Assembly (NCBI GenBank): GCA_008501825.1
Contig: QQUA01000004.1
Coordinates: 248,001 to 312,000 of the forward strand
DNA from: Planctomycetota bacterium
GTDB taxonomy: Bacteria; Planctomycetota; UBA1135
DNA: 64,000 bases
Reading direction: 5' to 3'
The notes below the pieces were generated by a model. It saw nothing but the letters and a program-made list of their open reading frames with translations. It had not been told where the DNA came from and searched no databases. Below, piece by piece: positions 26,182 through 36,142 of the stretch; position 1 is the stretch's first letter, and each line of letters starts with the position of its first letter. A program made the translations under genes and the position numbers.

Positions 26182-27654
26182 ATGCGCCAGGCTCTCCTCC
26201 CCCTCCTCCTTGCGGCGCTGTCCCTTTCCGCCTGCCAGAGTCCTTCCACGAAGGCAGAACGTCCCCCCAACATCATCTTGATCTTGGCGGACGATCTCGG
26301 CTATGGCGAACTCGGAAGTTACGGTCAAAGCAAAATCCGGACCCCGCATTTGGATCGGCTGGCCGCCGAAGGGATGCGCCTTCGCCAGCACTATTCGGGA
26401 AGCCCGGTCTGCGCGCCGTCACGTTGCACCTTGTTGACCGGGTTGCATACCGGCCACGCTTTCATTCGTGACAACGATGAAATGGGTCATCGAGGCGACG
26501 TTTGGCGGGATCCGGCCCTGGAAGGGCAGAGACCATTACCTCCGGGAACCCAGACCTTGGGCCATGCCTTGCAGGCCGCCGGCTACCGCACCGCGGCAGT
26601 AGGCAAGTGGGGTTTGGGTTGGGTCGGCTCCAGCGGCGAACCCAGCCGGCAGGGCTTCGATTTGTTCTTCGGCTATAACTGCCAGCGCCAGGCTCATAAC
26701 TACTATCCCACGCATTTGTGGAAGAACGCCGAGAAAGTCCCCCTCGGGAATCCTGTTTTTTTCCCACATCAAAAATTCCCGGAGGAGGAATCGGCCGCGG
26801 ACCCGGCAGCCTACCAGCGTTATCAAGGATCGGATTACGCCCCCGATCACATGATTGAAGAGGCCTTGCAGTTCATTCGCGAGAACCGCGACCAACCCTT
26901 TTTCCTGTATTACCCTTCCCCCATTCCGCACTTGGCTTTGCAAATTCCACCTTCGGAACTGCAAGCGTATCTAGGGGAGTTTGAAGAGGAGCCCTATTTA
27001 GGTGACAAGGGCTACCTTCCTCATCCGGCCCCTCGGGCGGCTTATGCCGCCATGATTTCTCGCCTGGACGCCGAAGTCGGACGCATGCTCGCCTTGTTGG
27101 ATCAACTGGAGTTGGAAAACGACACTCTCGTGGTGTTTACCAGCGACAATGGGCCGTCTTGGGTGGGAGGCGTGGATCGCGAGTTCTTTCAAAGTTCGGG
27201 AGGTTTGCGCGGCCGCAAAGGCCAGTTATTTGAAGGCGGCATTCGAGTGCCTTGCATTGTCCGCTGGCCCGGCAAAGTCGAAGCGGGAAGTCAAAGCGAC
27301 CACCTTTCCGCCTTTTGGGATTTCTTCCCCACGCTGGCGGAAGTCGCCGGCGCCGAAACACCGAAGAAGTTGGACGGCATTTCCATGCTGCCCACTTGGC
27401 TGGGAAACCCGGAGCGGCAACAGCAGCACGAGTACCTTTATTGGGAATATGCCCGCCGCTTCCAAGCCATGCGCATGGGGAATTGGAAGGCTTATCGCCC
27501 CCGACCTTCGGCGGATTTGCAGCTTTACGACCTTGAAGCGGATCCAAACGAAAGTCACGACTTGGCCGCCGAACACCCGGAACGGGTGGAAAGATTCACT
27601 CAATTGATGGAGACCGCTCGAAGCCGCTCCGAGCACTTCCCGCTGAAGCCCTGA
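26182..27654 (+). CDS. Lipoprotein arylsulfatase-type sulfatase
   Basis: 490 residues from the ATG at 26182; the open frame runs upstream to 25642, but that part is antisense to the SDR gene. The lipobox LSAC gives lipidation at Cys18. Sulfatase features: [16 protein letters not shown] (metal-binding Asp pair 37-38), [11 protein letters not shown] with Cys77 predicted to become formylglycine, KWGLGW, and [10 protein letters not shown] near the end. This is the S1 family that hydrolyses sulfate esters, acting at the cell envelope, probably on sulfated polysaccharides. A formylglycine-generating enzyme is not in the window. The cysteine-synthase-like gene starts 14 bp after its stop, so the two may be cotranscribed; sulfate release and cysteine synthesis are both sulfur metabolism, though a link is inference. 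Confidence 0.94.
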   Translation: MRQALLPLLLAALSLSACQSPSTKAERPPNIILILADDLGYGELGSYGQSKIRTPHLDRLAAEGMRLRQHYSGSPVCAPSRCTLLTGLHTGHAFIRDNDEMGHRGDVWRDPALEGQRPLPPGTQTLGHALQAAGYRTAAVGKWGLGWVGSSGEPSRQGFDLFFGYNCQRQAHNYYPTHLWKNAEKVPLGNPVFFPHQKFPEEESAADPAAYQRYQGSDYAPDHMIEEALQFIRENRDQPFFLYYPSPIPHLALQIPPSELQAYLGEFEEEPYLGDKGYLPHPAPRAAYAAMISRLDAEVGRMLALLDQLELENDTLVVFTSDNGPSWVGGVDREFFQSSGGLRGRKGQLFEGGIRVPCIVRWPGKVEAGSQSDHLSAFWDFFPTLAEVAGAETPKKLDGISMLPTWLGNPERQQQHEYLYWEYARRFQAMRMGNWKAYRPRPSADLQLYDLEADPNESHDLAAEHPERVERFTQLMETARSRSEHFPLKP

Positions 27655-27668
27655 TTTCCCGAAGCCCC

Positions 27669-28811
27669 ATGAACCCGATCCAAGAATCCACCGACCGAGA
27701 AAGCCGCGTCCGCGGCCTAAAAAGTCTCATCGGCAATACCCCGCTGTTGCAAATCCGTTTCCGCTATCGTGGCCGGGAAAGAGTGCTGTTCGCCAAAGCC
27801 GAGCACCTCAACATGACCGGAAGCATCAAGGACCGGATGGCCTTGCACATCGTGCAACAGGGCTACGCCGGAGGAGCCTTGCGGGCAGGCGACCGCATCA
27901 TCGAAGCCACCAGCGGCAACACAGGGATCTCTTTCTCCGCCATCGGCCGGGCCTTGGGGCACCCAGTGACTATTTTCATGCCCAACTGGATGAGTACCGA
28001 ACGGATCAACTTGATCCGGAGTCTGGGCGCCGGCATCAATTTGGTCAGCCCCGAGCAAGGAGGCTTTCTTGGCAGCATCCGCATGGCGGAGGAACTTGCC
28101 GAAAGAGAGCAAGCCAGCTTCTTGCCGCGGCAATTTTCCAATGAGGACAACAGCTTGGCCCACTATCAAACCACCGGACCGGAGATCTGGTGGCAGCTCC
28201 GTTTTCGAAATCTGCTTCCGGACGCCTTCGTCGCCGGAGTGGGCACCGGCGGAACCGTGATGGGCACCGGGCGTTTCCTGAAGGAGAATCATCCAGAAAT
28301 CAAAGTCCATCCCTTGGAGCCGGCCAATTCTCCTACCTTGCGCACTGGACATTGCGTCGGAAAACACCGGATTCAAGGCATTTCCGACGAGTTCATCCCG
28401 CCGATCGTGGATTTGGATTTCACCGACGAAATTGTCGACGTCGCCGACGGCGATGCCATCTTGATGGCACAAAAACTGGCGACTCAACTGGGTTTGGGCG
28501 TCGGGATTTCATCCGGAGCCAATTTCCTCGGCGCCTTGCAGTTATTGGAACAACGAGGTGGAAACGCTGTGATCGTTACAGTGTTTCCGGATGACAACAA
28601 GAAATATTTAAGCACCGATCTGTTAAGGGAAGAGCCGATTCAAGACGGGTTCATGGCCCCGGAAGTTGAACTCATAGAATTCACCGGATTGAAACGGGTA
28701 TGCCACACTTGTTGTGATCCAGCGGAGTGCAATGAAGCGCTTCCGGGATCTTTGCCCCACCCGACTGAATTGGAACTGCCGCCCTGCCCGCGCCGGCCGA
28801 CGGACTCCTAG
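27669..28811 (+). CDS. Cysteine synthase-like PLP enzyme with Cys-rich C-terminal tail
   Basis: 380 residues. The fold-type II PLP core has the Schiff-base Lys54 in TGSIKDRMA, the substrate loop TSGNTG (81-86) and the phosphate loop GVGTGGT, then GISSGANF. It would make cysteine from O-acetyl- or O-phosphoserine, or act as a cystathionine-type beta-synthase. The core ends near residue 330; the last about 50 residues form a tail containing [10 protein letters not shown] and a final CPRRP, absent from ordinary CysK/CysM. The tail could bind metal or deliver sulfur. The gene starts 14 bp after the sulfatase stop. Confidence 0.88.
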   Translation: MNPIQESTDRESRVRGLKSLIGNTPLLQIRFRYRGRERVLFAKAEHLNMTGSIKDRMALHIVQQGYAGGALRAGDRIIEATSGNTGISFSAIGRALGHPVTIFMPNWMSTERINLIRSLGAGINLVSPEQGGFLGSIRMAEELAEREQASFLPRQFSNEDNSLAHYQTTGPEIWWQLRFRNLLPDAFVAGVGTGGTVMGTGRFLKENHPEIKVHPLEPANSPTLRTGHCVGKHRIQGISDEFIPPIVDLDFTDEIVDVADGDAILMAQKLATQLGLGVGISSGANFLGALQLLEQRGGNAVIVTVFPDDNKKYLSTDLLREEPIQDGFMAPEVELIEFTGLKRVCHTCCDPAECNEALPGSLPHPTELELPPCPRRPTDS

Positions 28812-28817
28812 TCCGAT

Positions 28818-28850
28818 CCGCCGGGCCCGACCAAAGAGCGGACCCGGCGG
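28818..28850. terminator. GC-rich hairpin between convergent genes
   Basis: CCGCCGGG (28818-28825) and CCCGGCGG (28843-28850) pair perfectly with a 17-nt loop in the 49-bp gap between two convergent stops. No T-run follows on either strand, so termination is only suggested. Confidence 0.4.
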
Positions 28851-28860
28851 GAAATTAAGT

Positions 28861-30033
28861 TCAGGATCCGCTCTTTTCTTCGGCGGCTTTATGCCGCTCG
28901 TGGAAAGCAGCCAGCACCTTCTTTTCCTTGTCCGGGCGAATTCCAGTTCGATTGAAGGGACGATCGCCCCGCTCGTTTTTCGCCCACGCCAAAGTATCGC
29001 GGATGGTGTCGGCAATCGGGCGGAACTTCAAACCCTGCTCGATGGCCCGGCGATTGTTTACATAGGTATTGCCTTCTTCCGGCAACCACATCGGCATTTC
29101 CATCCACGGCCCCACTCCCTGCTCCTTCAGGAAGGCTTCATCCGCCCAGGTGAATTGAACCGGAGTGGAAGTCCCACACTTGCAACCGTGGAGAAACTCT
29201 TCCATGGAAAGTTCGCCGTCGAAACCGCAAGCGTTATAAAAACCGGTGACTTGGTTTTCGATGCAATGGACCACCCATTCACCCAGATCACGAACGTCGA
29301 TCGGCTGAACCAAGGCATTCGGGTCACCCGGTGCCAGCACTTCGCCGCCCCGGTCCACTCGTACCGGCCACCAAGTGAATCGATCGGAACGATCCATCGG
29401 ACCGACGATTAAACCGGGCCGAATGTTGGCCACCCGGCCGGGCATGGTCTTTTCCGCGGCTTGTTCGCACAGGGCTTTCATCGCCCCATAGTGGGGAAAA
29501 GACTCTCGAATCAATTTGACCGAATCGATGACTTCCTGGGAGACCGTCAACAACTCGGCGTCTTCATCGATGGTTCCCTGAACGTTGCTGAAGTCTTTGT
29601 AAACCGAAATGGAGGAAATAAAGGTGTAGTGCTCGGCTACGTCGGCGAAGATCTTGGCTGTGGCTTCGACGTGACCGGGAACGTAGCCGGATGTATCGAC
29701 GATGGCGTCGAACTTTTCCCCCCGAAGGGCATCCAACTCGCCTTTGTCTCGATCGCCTTTGAATTTCTTCAACTCGGGATAAAGCCCGGGATTGGATTTG
29801 CCGCGGTTAAACAGAGCGACTTCATGGCCCCGTCTCAATGCGGCATCCACCACCGCTGGCCCGAGGAAGACCGTTCCGCCCAAAACCAAAATCCGTTTGG
29901 CCTTGCCCGGGCGAGTGCCGCCGGCCCAGGCAGCTTTAGGAAGCAGCGGCGCCGCCATCCCGGCACCGAGAGCGGATCCGAGAAAGGAACGGCGGCTGGG
30001 ACGCCCGGGATGCGGATTTGAGTGGGGATTCAT
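28861..30033 (-). CDS. Tat-exported NAD-dependent epimerase/dehydratase-like protein
   Basis: 390 residues. The N-terminus has a twin-arginine signal (SRRSFLGSALGAGMAAPLLP). The Rossmann domain follows: ILVLGGTVFLGPAV, SSISVYKD for the catalytic Ser position and YGAMKALCE for the Tyr-x3-Lys pair, then RPGLIVGPMD. This is the extended SDR (NAD(P)-epimerase) fold; export of such an enzyme through Tat is compatible with a tightly bound cofactor. Substrate unknown. It starts 12 bp after the GNAT stop on the same strand and is probably the last gene of a five-gene transcription unit. Confidence 0.9.
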   Translation of the reverse strand: MNPHSNPHPGRPSRRSFLGSALGAGMAAPLLPKAAWAGGTRPGKAKRILVLGGTVFLGPAVVDAALRRGHEVALFNRGKSNPGLYPELKKFKGDRDKGELDALRGEKFDAIVDTSGYVPGHVEATAKIFADVAEHYTFISSISVYKDFSNVQGTIDEDAELLTVSQEVIDSVKLIRESFPHYGAMKALCEQAAEKTMPGRVANIRPGLIVGPMDRSDRFTWWPVRVDRGGEVLAPGDPNALVQPIDVRDLGEWVVHCIENQVTGFYNACGFDGELSMEEFLHGCKCGTSTPVQFTWADEAFLKEQGVGPWMEMPMWLPEEGNTYVNNRRAIEQGLKFRPIADTIRDTLAWAKNERGDRPFNRTGIRPDKEKKVLAAFHERHKAAEEKSGS

Positions 30034-30045
30034 GAAGGCAGTCCT

Positions 30046-30624
30046 TTAGGAACAAGTTGAGTCCAAACGGAGACGCAGGACCGCACGGTCCCCTACCTCT
30101 TTGAGCTTTTCGAATCCAAGCTCCAGGAACAGGGAGAGTGGGCCATTCCAAAGATCCTCTTCGGCCAAGTCGGCGCTTTGTTTGGGAAATGCTTCCACGA
30201 AGGCAACGCCGCGCCGGCGCAAATCGGCCAGCACTCCCTTCAATAAAACACGAGCCAGTCCGCGACCGCGTTGCGCCGGAGGAATGAGGAAACATCCCAA
30301 AGCCCAACCGCCCGGCTCCTCCTGCAATTCGAATTGCCGCATCAACTTCGGCCAACTTCCCCGGGGCGCGACTTGGCACCAAGCCACCGGTTCGCCGTTC
30401 TCGATCCAGAAGTAGCCGTCGAAAATCCCTTCCGCGAACAAGGACTGCCGCAGGCTGCGGTTTTGATCCGCGCTCCGCTCGCCCCAACCGGTCCAATCCG
30501 GAACCCACCAGGCCACGCAATAACACCAGTCGGCGCAAGCCAATTGCTGATGAAAACGAAAGAAGAGCGCTTCGTGCTCGGCGCTCAAAGGCAACAAACC
30601 GTCCGGCAAAGACTGGGCTTTCAT
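30046..30624 (-). CDS. GNAT family acetyltransferase
   Basis: 192 residues from the ATG at 30624, whose ATGA overlaps the stop of the DUF123 gene; the longer frame to 30783 lies inside that gene. The acetyl-CoA loop is PPAQRGRGLARVLLKG (R/QxxGxG/A pattern), preceded by WALGCFLIPP and followed by GVAFVEAFPK and LFLELGFEKL. Residues 25-50 are rich in Trp and Cys (CADWCYCVAWWVPDWTGWG), which is unusual. Substrate unknown. Gap to the downstream epimerase is 12 bp. Confidence 0.86.
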   Translation of the reverse strand: MKAQSLPDGLLPLSAEHEALFFRFHQQLACADWCYCVAWWVPDWTGWGERSADQNRSLRQSLFAEGIFDGYFWIENGEPVAWCQVAPRGSWPKLMRQFELQEEPGGWALGCFLIPPAQRGRGLARVLLKGVLADLRRRGVAFVEAFPKQSADLAEEDLWNGPLSLFLELGFEKLKEVGDRAVLRLRLDSTCS

Positions 30625-31151
30625 CGTGGAATCCTGTGCAGTTTCAAGGCTCTTGAAACGCTTCCGACCTCGGACAACAAGGCCCGCAATCGAGTCCGCA
30701 TGCCGGCAAAGGACGGCTCCGCTTCGAAATAAAGAAAATGACTGGGACAAGCGCAATCCGACGCCCCGAAACCGGGAATCCAATGGCTACCGCCGAGGCG
30801 CAACCCGGCTTCCATCCATAGATGCTCGTGAACCGCCGGATCCTGGCACCACCAAGCTCCTGCCGGGATTTCCACTCGCCGCAAAAAATCGACGTGCCAG
30901 TGACAGCGGTGGCCGCCGAGAAGGTGGCGTCCCAAACGGGCTCGCAACCCTCCGGGGCCGCGAGCGGAGCCGGCGTAGCCATACCAACCCGGCAGAAACT
31001 CCCGGGAACCCAGAGCGCCAACTTTCAGCTTCAGCCTTCGTTGCAGCGCAAAGTTCAACCAATAACTCCCTGGAGCAGGAGGAAGCCGCGCCACCGCTTC
31101 CTCGAAAATAGGACCCCCATGACTGGGTCGCCGAAGGCTTTTAGCCACCAT
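30621..31151 (-). CDS. DUF123 (GIY-YIG-like) protein
   Basis: 176 residues. DUF123 features in order: PGSYWLNFALQRRLKLKVG, LPGWYGYAGSARGPGGLRARLGRHL, HWHVDFL and GFGASDCACPSHFLYF. This family is related to GIY-YIG nucleases and is found alone in bacteria and fused to endonuclease III-like proteins in archaea; activity is not established. The gene overlaps the DUF4177 gene by 11 bp upstream and the GNAT by 4 bp downstream, so translational coupling is likely. An nth gene is in the same window but 16 kb away. Confidence 0.85.
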   Translation of the reverse strand: MVAKSLRRPSHGGPIFEEAVARLPPAPGSYWLNFALQRRLKLKVGALGSREFLPGWYGYAGSARGPGGLRARLGRHLLGGHRCHWHVDFLRRVEIPAGAWWCQDPAVHEHLWMEAGLRLGGSHWIPGFGASDCACPSHFLYFEAEPSFAGMRTRLRALLSEVGSVSRALKLHRIPR

Positions 31152-31350
31152 AGCGCGAGCGCTTGAACAGCAAAATTATGTGTCGGGTCGCCCCCTGGCC
31201 CTGATTGGTGTCGAAGGCGGCCACCAGCTCCCAACCGCGCTCCCCCATGCGATTCATGGAATCGTCCAATTCCTGTTGATTGACCTTGCCGCCCAGGAAT
31301 CCACCTGGATCCAGGCGCAGGCTTTGGTACTCCCACTTTTGCTGACTCAT
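31141..31350 (-). CDS. DUF4177 small protein
   Basis: 69 residues from the ATG at 31350, which is preceded by GGGG and overlaps the upstream stop (ATGA). The frame extends further upstream, but that part is within the neighbouring gene. The pattern KWEYQSLRL, then NRMGERGWELVAAF and a closing hydrophobic strand ILLFKRS is DUF4177, a compact alpha/beta fold of unknown role. Third-from-last residues are basic. It is the second gene of the unit. Confidence 0.8.
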   Translation of the reverse strand: MSQQKWEYQSLRLDPGGFLGGKVNQQELDDSMNRMGERGWELVAAFDTNQGQGATRHIILLFKRSRYGG

Positions 31351-31628
31351 GTTTTCCCCATGGTTTCGAAGGTCGGAGGTTGGCGACCGGCGTGCCGTCC
31401 CGCCCGCTTGCCGGCCCACTGGCCGAGGAAAAAGGCGGACACCAAAATCGGATAGCTAAACCACTGAAACCCCAAGCCGGAGAGCAGGCGCAGAGCGACC
31501 ACCAAGGGAATCGGAGCGTGGATCGCCACCATCCAAAGGAAGCTGAATTTGCGTAGGCCGGCGCGCCACCACCCGAAAGGCAGGTTCACCAGGAACACGG
31601 CGAAGGCCACCAGCAGCAAGGTCTCCAT
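31347..31628 (-). CDS. Small integral membrane protein
   Basis: 93 residues from the ATG at 31628; the longer open frame up to 31811 is antisense to the MerR gene. Three hydrophobic segments at about 3-17, 30-48 and 54-70 suggest a three-helix membrane protein with a basic His/Arg-rich C-terminal tail (GKRAGRHAGRQ). No family was recognised. It heads the minus-strand unit (membrane protein, DUF4177, DUF123, GNAT, epimerase) and is divergent from merR with 112 bp between starts, which must hold both promoters. Confidence 0.65.
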   Translation of the reverse strand: METLLLVAFAVFLVNLPFGWWRAGLRKFSFLWMVAIHAPIPLVVALRLLSGLGFQWFSYPILVSAFFLGQWAGKRAGRHAGRQPPTFETMGKT

Positions 31629-31740
31629 GGCCGCCCCAGGATAGCCGTCACCGGCGATCCGGCTGGAATCGTTCTCGAGCCTCGAGTCCAAGGCCTTGGC
31701 CACAGTTGACGCAAACTGGCAGAACAGCCAAAATGGCCGG

Positions 31741-32151
31741 ATGTCCGGCTCGGAATCGGCTTTCGACATTGCCGAATTGGCCCAGCGAGCCCAAGTCTCC
31801 AGTCGCACCATCCGCTACTACGGAGAGTTGGGTTTGCTTCCCCATTGCGGCCGCGGCCCCGGCGGCCGCCGGCTCTACGGCCAGGACGCCCTCGAGCGCT
31901 TGGGCTTCATCCAACGCTTGAAGGGTTTGGGACTCACCCTGGAAGAAATCGGCCAACTCAACCAGGCCTTTGCCCGCGGTCGAACCGAAGGCATGCTGGA
32001 TGAGTTGGAAGCTCTCCTCCTGCATCATTTGGAAAGCGTTCACCTGCGCATCGAAGATCTTCGCCGGCTCCACGAGCAGCTCGGCCAGTACTTGGATCAC
32101 ATCCGACGCCGTCGCAGCGCCAAAGCAGCCAAGGATCCCCTTTCGTCATGA
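31741..32151 (+). CDS. MerR family transcriptional regulator
   Basis: 136 residues from the ATG at 31741; a TTG at 31696 opens the frame. The winged helix [27 protein letters not shown] and the following [29 protein letters not shown] are canonical MerR. A coiled-coil dimer helix covers about residues 80-120. There are no conserved effector cysteines, so it is not a metal sensor of the MerR/CueR type. The stop overlaps the icmF start (ATGA), so it very likely governs that gene and itself, comparable to MerR-type LiuR regulators of branched-chain amino acid catabolism in proteobacteria. Confidence 0.9.
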   Translation: MSGSESAFDIAELAQRAQVSSRTIRYYGELGLLPHCGRGPGGRRLYGQDALERLGFIQRLKGLGLTLEEIGQLNQAFARGRTEGMLDELEALLLHHLESVHLRIEDLRRLHEQLGQYLDHIRRRRSAKAAKDPLSS

Positions 32152-35100
32152 CGCCTCCCACCAGCACCTCCGCCACCCAAAGCAGCGAGACTCAATTCCA
32201 GACCAAGAACAAGGTCCGGGTAGTCACCGCCGCTTCCCTGTTCGACGGACACGACGCCGCCATCAACGTCATGCGACGGCTGTTGCAAAGCCACGGCGCC
32301 GAGGTCATTCACCTTGGCCACAACTGTTCGGTGGAGAACATCGTCGAGGCGGCCATTCAAGAGGACGCCCAGGCCATTGCCGTGTCTTCCTATCAGGGTG
32401 GACATTTGGAATTCTTCCAATACATGGTGGATCTGTTGCGGGAAAAGGGCTGCGGCCACATTCGAGTTTTCGGCGGCGGCGGCGGCACCATCACCGAAGA
32501 CGAAATCGCCACCCTCCACGCTGCCGGGGTCGAGCGGATCTATTCGGTCCAAGATGGCCGCACCATGGGCTTGGAGGGCATGATCCAAGATCTCTTGCAA
32601 CGGGCCGATTTCAATACCGTGGAGGCCTTGTCGGAAATTCCCGAAGAACACTATGCCCGGCGGCCGGGAAAAGTGGCTCAAACCTTGAGCCTGATCGAGG
32701 ATCGCCACCAACGCAGCGAAGAAGTCGAAGAGCTGCGCACCGCTTTGCAACAAAAACTGGCCAGCAAGCCGGCTCCGATTCTGGGCATTACCGGAACCGG
32801 CGGCTCCGGCAAGTCCTCGCTGGTGGACGAACTGATTCGTCGTTTTCTGGACCGCTTTCCCGATCGCAGCGTGGCCATTTTGGCGGTCGATCCCAGCCGA
32901 CGCCGGACCGGTGGTGCCCTGTTGGGAGATCGGATTCGCATGAATGCGGTCCACGGCCCCCGGGTGTACATGCGTTCCATGGCCACCCGCCGCGCCCATT
33001 TGGCGGTGGCTCAATCGGTTCGCGATGAACTGTTGGCTTTGCAGGCGGCCGGTTTCGATTTGGTGATTTTGGAAACTGCCGGCATCGGCCAAAGCGATAG
33101 CGAAGTGGTCGATCTTTGCCATTTGTCTCTTTACGTCATGACTCCGGAATACGGTGCGCCCAGCCAACTCGAGAAAATCGACATGCTGGACTTCGCCGAC
33201 TTCGTGGCGATCAACAAAGCCGACAAACGCGGTGCCAAAGATTCGCTCCGGGACGTTCGCAAACAAGTGATGCGCAACCGGGAGCGTTTCCACGACGATC
33301 CGGAAACCATGCCGGTGTATTTGACCGCCGCCAGCCGCTTTGCCGACGACGGCGTCGAAGCTTTGTTTCAGGGCCTTTGTCGCCGGCTGGGAGAAGTCGA
33401 CGGCCGCCAGTGGGACAGCGGTCCGGCACCGCAGAAACACAAAGAAATCGCCACGGTGGTGCCTCCCGACCGGGAGCGGTATCTGGCTGAAATCGCCTCC
33501 ACCTGCCGGAGTTATCGGAGCAAGGTGGAATCCCAAGCTGAACTGGCCTCCCGGGCCGACGGTCTTTACCGCACCTTGATCGAGTTCGAAGACTCGGTTC
33601 CGGCGATTGGCGAAGACTATCCGCAGCAGGATTTGCTGGATCCCTCCACCGATCCGGTGGTTCGGGTATTGCGCCAGCGGTATCACGAAGTCCTGTCCGA
33701 AATGCAGCCCAAGATGCGCGAGGCTTTAGCTGGATTTTCCGCCTTGCAGCAAAAGTACCGGGATCCTCAATTCCGTTATCAAGTGCGGAATCGGGAAATC
33801 GAAGTCCCCAACTTCGTCACCAGCCTTTCTGGAACCCAAATCCCGAAGGTATGCCTGCCGGCGACCGCAGATTGGGGCGACATCGTGCGCTGGTTGGGTA
33901 CCGAAAACGTGCCCGGAGCTTTTCCCTTTGCCGCCGGGGTGTTTCCTTTTAAGCGGACCGCCGAAGATCCGACCCGCATGTTTGCCGGCGAAGGGACGCC
34001 GGAACGGACCAACCGGCGCTTTCACTTCGTCAGCCGGGGACAACCGGCGGTGCGGCTTTCCACCGCCTTTGATTCCGTCACCCTCTACGGCGAAGACCCC
34101 GCTCGGCGCCCGGACATCTACGGCAAAATCGGCAATTCCGGCGTCAGCGTTTGCACCTTGGACGATGCCAAACGGCTCTATTCCGGCTTCGATTTGAGCT
34201 CGCCGAAAACTTCGGTTTCGATGACCATCAACGGGCCGGCCCCCATGATGCTGGCCATGTTCTTGAACACGGCGATCGATCAAGCGGTGGAACGGCGGCT
34301 GAAAGAAAGCGACCGCTGGCCTCAAGCTCAAGCCAAGATTCGGGAACTCTGCGGCGGTGAGGTGCCGGAATATCGAGGCCAATTGCCCGACAATCATGAC
34401 GGCAGTGGACTCGGTCTGCTTGGAGTCAGCGGCGATCAGTTGCTTCCGGCGGAAGAATACGCGCAAATCAAAGCGGAAGTCTTGCAGCAGGTTCGAGGCA
34501 CGGTTCAAGCCGACATTCTGAAAGAGGACCAAGCGCAAAACACTTGCATCTTCTCCACCGAATTCGCCTTGAAGGTCATGGGCGACATTCAAGAATACTT
34601 CGTTGGGGAATCGGTTCGAAACTTCTACAGCGTTTCCATCAGCGGCTATCACATCGCCGAAGCCGGCGCCAATCCGATTACCCAGCTTGCCCTGACTTTG
34701 GCCAACGGGTTCACCTACGTCGAGTATTACCGCTCCCGCGGCATGGACGTGGATGCTTTCGCGCCCAATCTTTCCTACTTTTTCAGCAACGGTTTGGATG
34801 CCGAATACTCGGTCATCGGCCGCGTCGCCCGGCGAATTTGGTCGGTAGCCATGCGCGATCTTTACGGAGCCGGAGATCGTTCCCAAAAACTCAAGTATCA
34901 CATTCAAACTTCCGGCCGCTCGCTGCACGCCCAGGAAGTGGACTTCAACGACATCCGCACCACCCTTCAGGCACTGTACGCCATATACGACAACTGCCAG
35001 AGCTTGCACACCAACGCCTACGACGAGGCCATCACCACCCCCACCGAGGAATCGGTTCGCCGAGCTCTCGCCATCCAGATGATCATCAATCGTGAATTGG

Positions 35101-35597
35101 GCGAGGCCAAGAACGAGAATCCTTTGCAAGGATCCTTCTTCATCGAGGAACTAACCGACTTGGTGGAGGAAGCGGTGTTGCAAGAGTTCGAACGCATCAG
35201 CGAACGAGGAGGCGTTCTTGGAGCCATGGAGCGGATGTACCAGCGCGGCAAGATCCAAGAAGAGAGCCTCTATTACGAGAAATTGAAGCACAGCGGCGAA
35301 CTTCCCATCGTCGGCGTCAACACCTTCTTGAACCCGGGCAAGCAGGGACAAGCCGACGTGGTTCCGGAATTGATTCGGTCTTCCGAAACCGAAAAGGAAG
35401 ATCAAGTCCAGCAGATTCAAGACTTCCAAAAACGGCACCGAGCCGAAAGCGAAGCCGCTCTGATGAAACTTCGCCGGGTGGCTTTGGAAGGAGAAAATAT
35501 CTTCGCCGAGCTGATGGAAACGGTGAAGCGTTGCTCCCTCGGCCAAATCAGCCATGCGCTTTACGAAGTCGGAGGCCAATACCGCCGCAATATGTAA
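32148..35597 (+). CDS. icmF: Fused isobutyryl-CoA mutase (B12 domain, G-protein chaperone, mutase)
   Basis: 1,149 residues. The order is B12-binding domain (about 22-155, FDGHDAAIN with the cobalt-ligand His35), G-domain of the MeaB type (Walker A GTGGSGKS at 216-223, NKAD at 356-359) and a mutase TIM barrel (about 560 to the end). Where methylmalonyl-CoA mutases have Arg in VRNT, this protein has AQNTCIFS, and where they have the Tyr-containing AFRPW segment it has AGVFPF; both are IcmF features, so isobutyryl-CoA to butyryl-CoA is the likely reaction. It is self-chaperoned by its G-domain and uses adenosylcobalamin. Overlaps merR by 4 bp. Confidence 0.93.
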   Translation: MTPPTSTSATQSSETQFQTKNKVRVVTAASLFDGHDAAINVMRRLLQSHGAEVIHLGHNCSVENIVEAAIQEDAQAIAVSSYQGGHLEFFQYMVDLLREKGCGHIRVFGGGGGTITEDEIATLHAAGVERIYSVQDGRTMGLEGMIQDLLQRADFNTVEALSEIPEEHYARRPGKVAQTLSLIEDRHQRSEEVEELRTALQQKLASKPAPILGITGTGGSGKSSLVDELIRRFLDRFPDRSVAILAVDPSRRRTGGALLGDRIRMNAVHGPRVYMRSMATRRAHLAVAQSVRDELLALQAAGFDLVILETAGIGQSDSEVVDLCHLSLYVMTPEYGAPSQLEKIDMLDFADFVAINKADKRGAKDSLRDVRKQVMRNRERFHDDPETMPVYLTAASRFADDGVEALFQGLCRRLGEVDGRQWDSGPAPQKHKEIATVVPPDRERYLAEIASTCRSYRSKVESQAELASRADGLYRTLIEFEDSVPAIGEDYPQQDLLDPSTDPVVRVLRQRYHEVLSEMQPKMREALAGFSALQQKYRDPQFRYQVRNREIEVPNFVTSLSGTQIPKVCLPATADWGDIVRWLGTENVPGAFPFAAGVFPFKRTAEDPTRMFAGEGTPERTNRRFHFVSRGQPAVRLSTAFDSVTLYGEDPARRPDIYGKIGNSGVSVCTLDDAKRLYSGFDLSSPKTSVSMTINGPAPMMLAMFLNTAIDQAVERRLKESDRWPQAQAKIRELCGGEVPEYRGQLPDNHDGSGLGLLGVSGDQLLPAEEYAQIKAEVLQQVRGTVQADILKEDQAQNTCIFSTEFALKVMGDIQEYFVGESVRNFYSVSISGYHIAEAGANPITQLALTLANGFTYVEYYRSRGMDVDAFAPNLSYFFSNGLDAEYSVIGRVARRIWSVAMRDLYGAGDRSQKLKYHIQTSGRSLHAQEVDFNDIRTTLQALYAIYDNCQSLHTNAYDEAITTPTEESVRRALAIQMIINRELGEAKNENPLQGSFFIEELTDLVEEAVLQEFERISERGGVLGAMERMYQRGKIQEESLYYEKLKHSGELPIVGVNTFLNPGKQGQADVVPELIRSSETEKEDQVQQIQDFQKRHRAESEAALMKLRRVALEGENIFAELMETVKRCSLGQISHALYEVGGQYRRNM

Positions 35598-35601
35598 AGT
35601 C

Positions 35602-35675
35602 GCCCGAGCCGGAAACCCGGCCCGGGCTGTGGACTGAGAACCTGAGGCGCCCTTGGGGCCGATTCGAGCCCCAAG
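35602..35675. terminator. Two hairpins between convergent genes
   Basis: The first stem is 35602-35612 with 35617-35627 (11 positions, one mismatch, AAAC loop). The second is CTTGGGGC/GCCCCAAG at 35652-35659 and 35668-35675 (perfect, 8-nt loop). They fill the 102-bp gap between icmF and the convergent gene. No T-run follows, so Rho-independent function is uncertain. Confidence 0.4.
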
Positions 35676-35699
35676 CCTGCCTTAGGGTTTGGGCGGCCC

Positions 35700-36128
35700 T
35701 TAAGGTTTGGGAGGTAGGTGCGAAGCGGAAAGGTAGGCCCCCAAAGCGATCACGATCAAGGCCAGCAGCAGATTGATCCGCATCAAGGTCCAAGGCTTGG
35801 CCTGCAAGGAGGCCAGGGGCGGATAGGGCAAGCTGAGGGCCAGGCTGATCGCAATCACCACCAAGGCCAGCAAGATCTTGGCCACCAACAGGCCGGCGTG
35901 TTCGCCGTGCATCACCCCGGTGCTGAACAACAGGTGCGCGCCGCTGGCCACCAGCAGGACCAAACCGATCCAGATGATGTTTCGGAAACCGCGGCGCAGC
36001 CCTTTCAAAGCTTCTTCCGACCCGCCGCCTTTCTTGGACCAAGGCAAGGCCACTACCGCCAAGAAGTGAACACCTCCGACCACGGTGATGACCGCCAGGA
36101 GGTGAAAAAAGAGCATGATCGCGTTCAT
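35700..36128 (-). CDS. Four-helix membrane protein, CopD-like
   Basis: 142 residues with four hydrophobic helices at about 4-27, 49-67, 80-100 and 115-135, and His residues at 9, 21, 60 and 74 near membrane faces. The overall shape (MLFFHLLAVITVVGGVHFLAVVALP, later LLVASGAHLLF) recalls CopD/DUF2269-type integral membrane proteins, which are linked to copper or haem, but the match is by eye only. It begins 14 bp after the stop of the secreted toroid protein and is probably cotranscribed with it. Confidence 0.65.
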   Translation of the reverse strand: MNAIMLFFHLLAVITVVGGVHFLAVVALPWSKKGGGSEEALKGLRRGFRNIIWIGLVLLVASGAHLLFSTGVMHGEHAGLLVAKILLALVVIAISLALSLPYPPLASLQAKPWTLMRINLLLALIVIALGAYLSASHLPPKP

Positions 36129-36142
36129 GAGGATTCCGGAGC

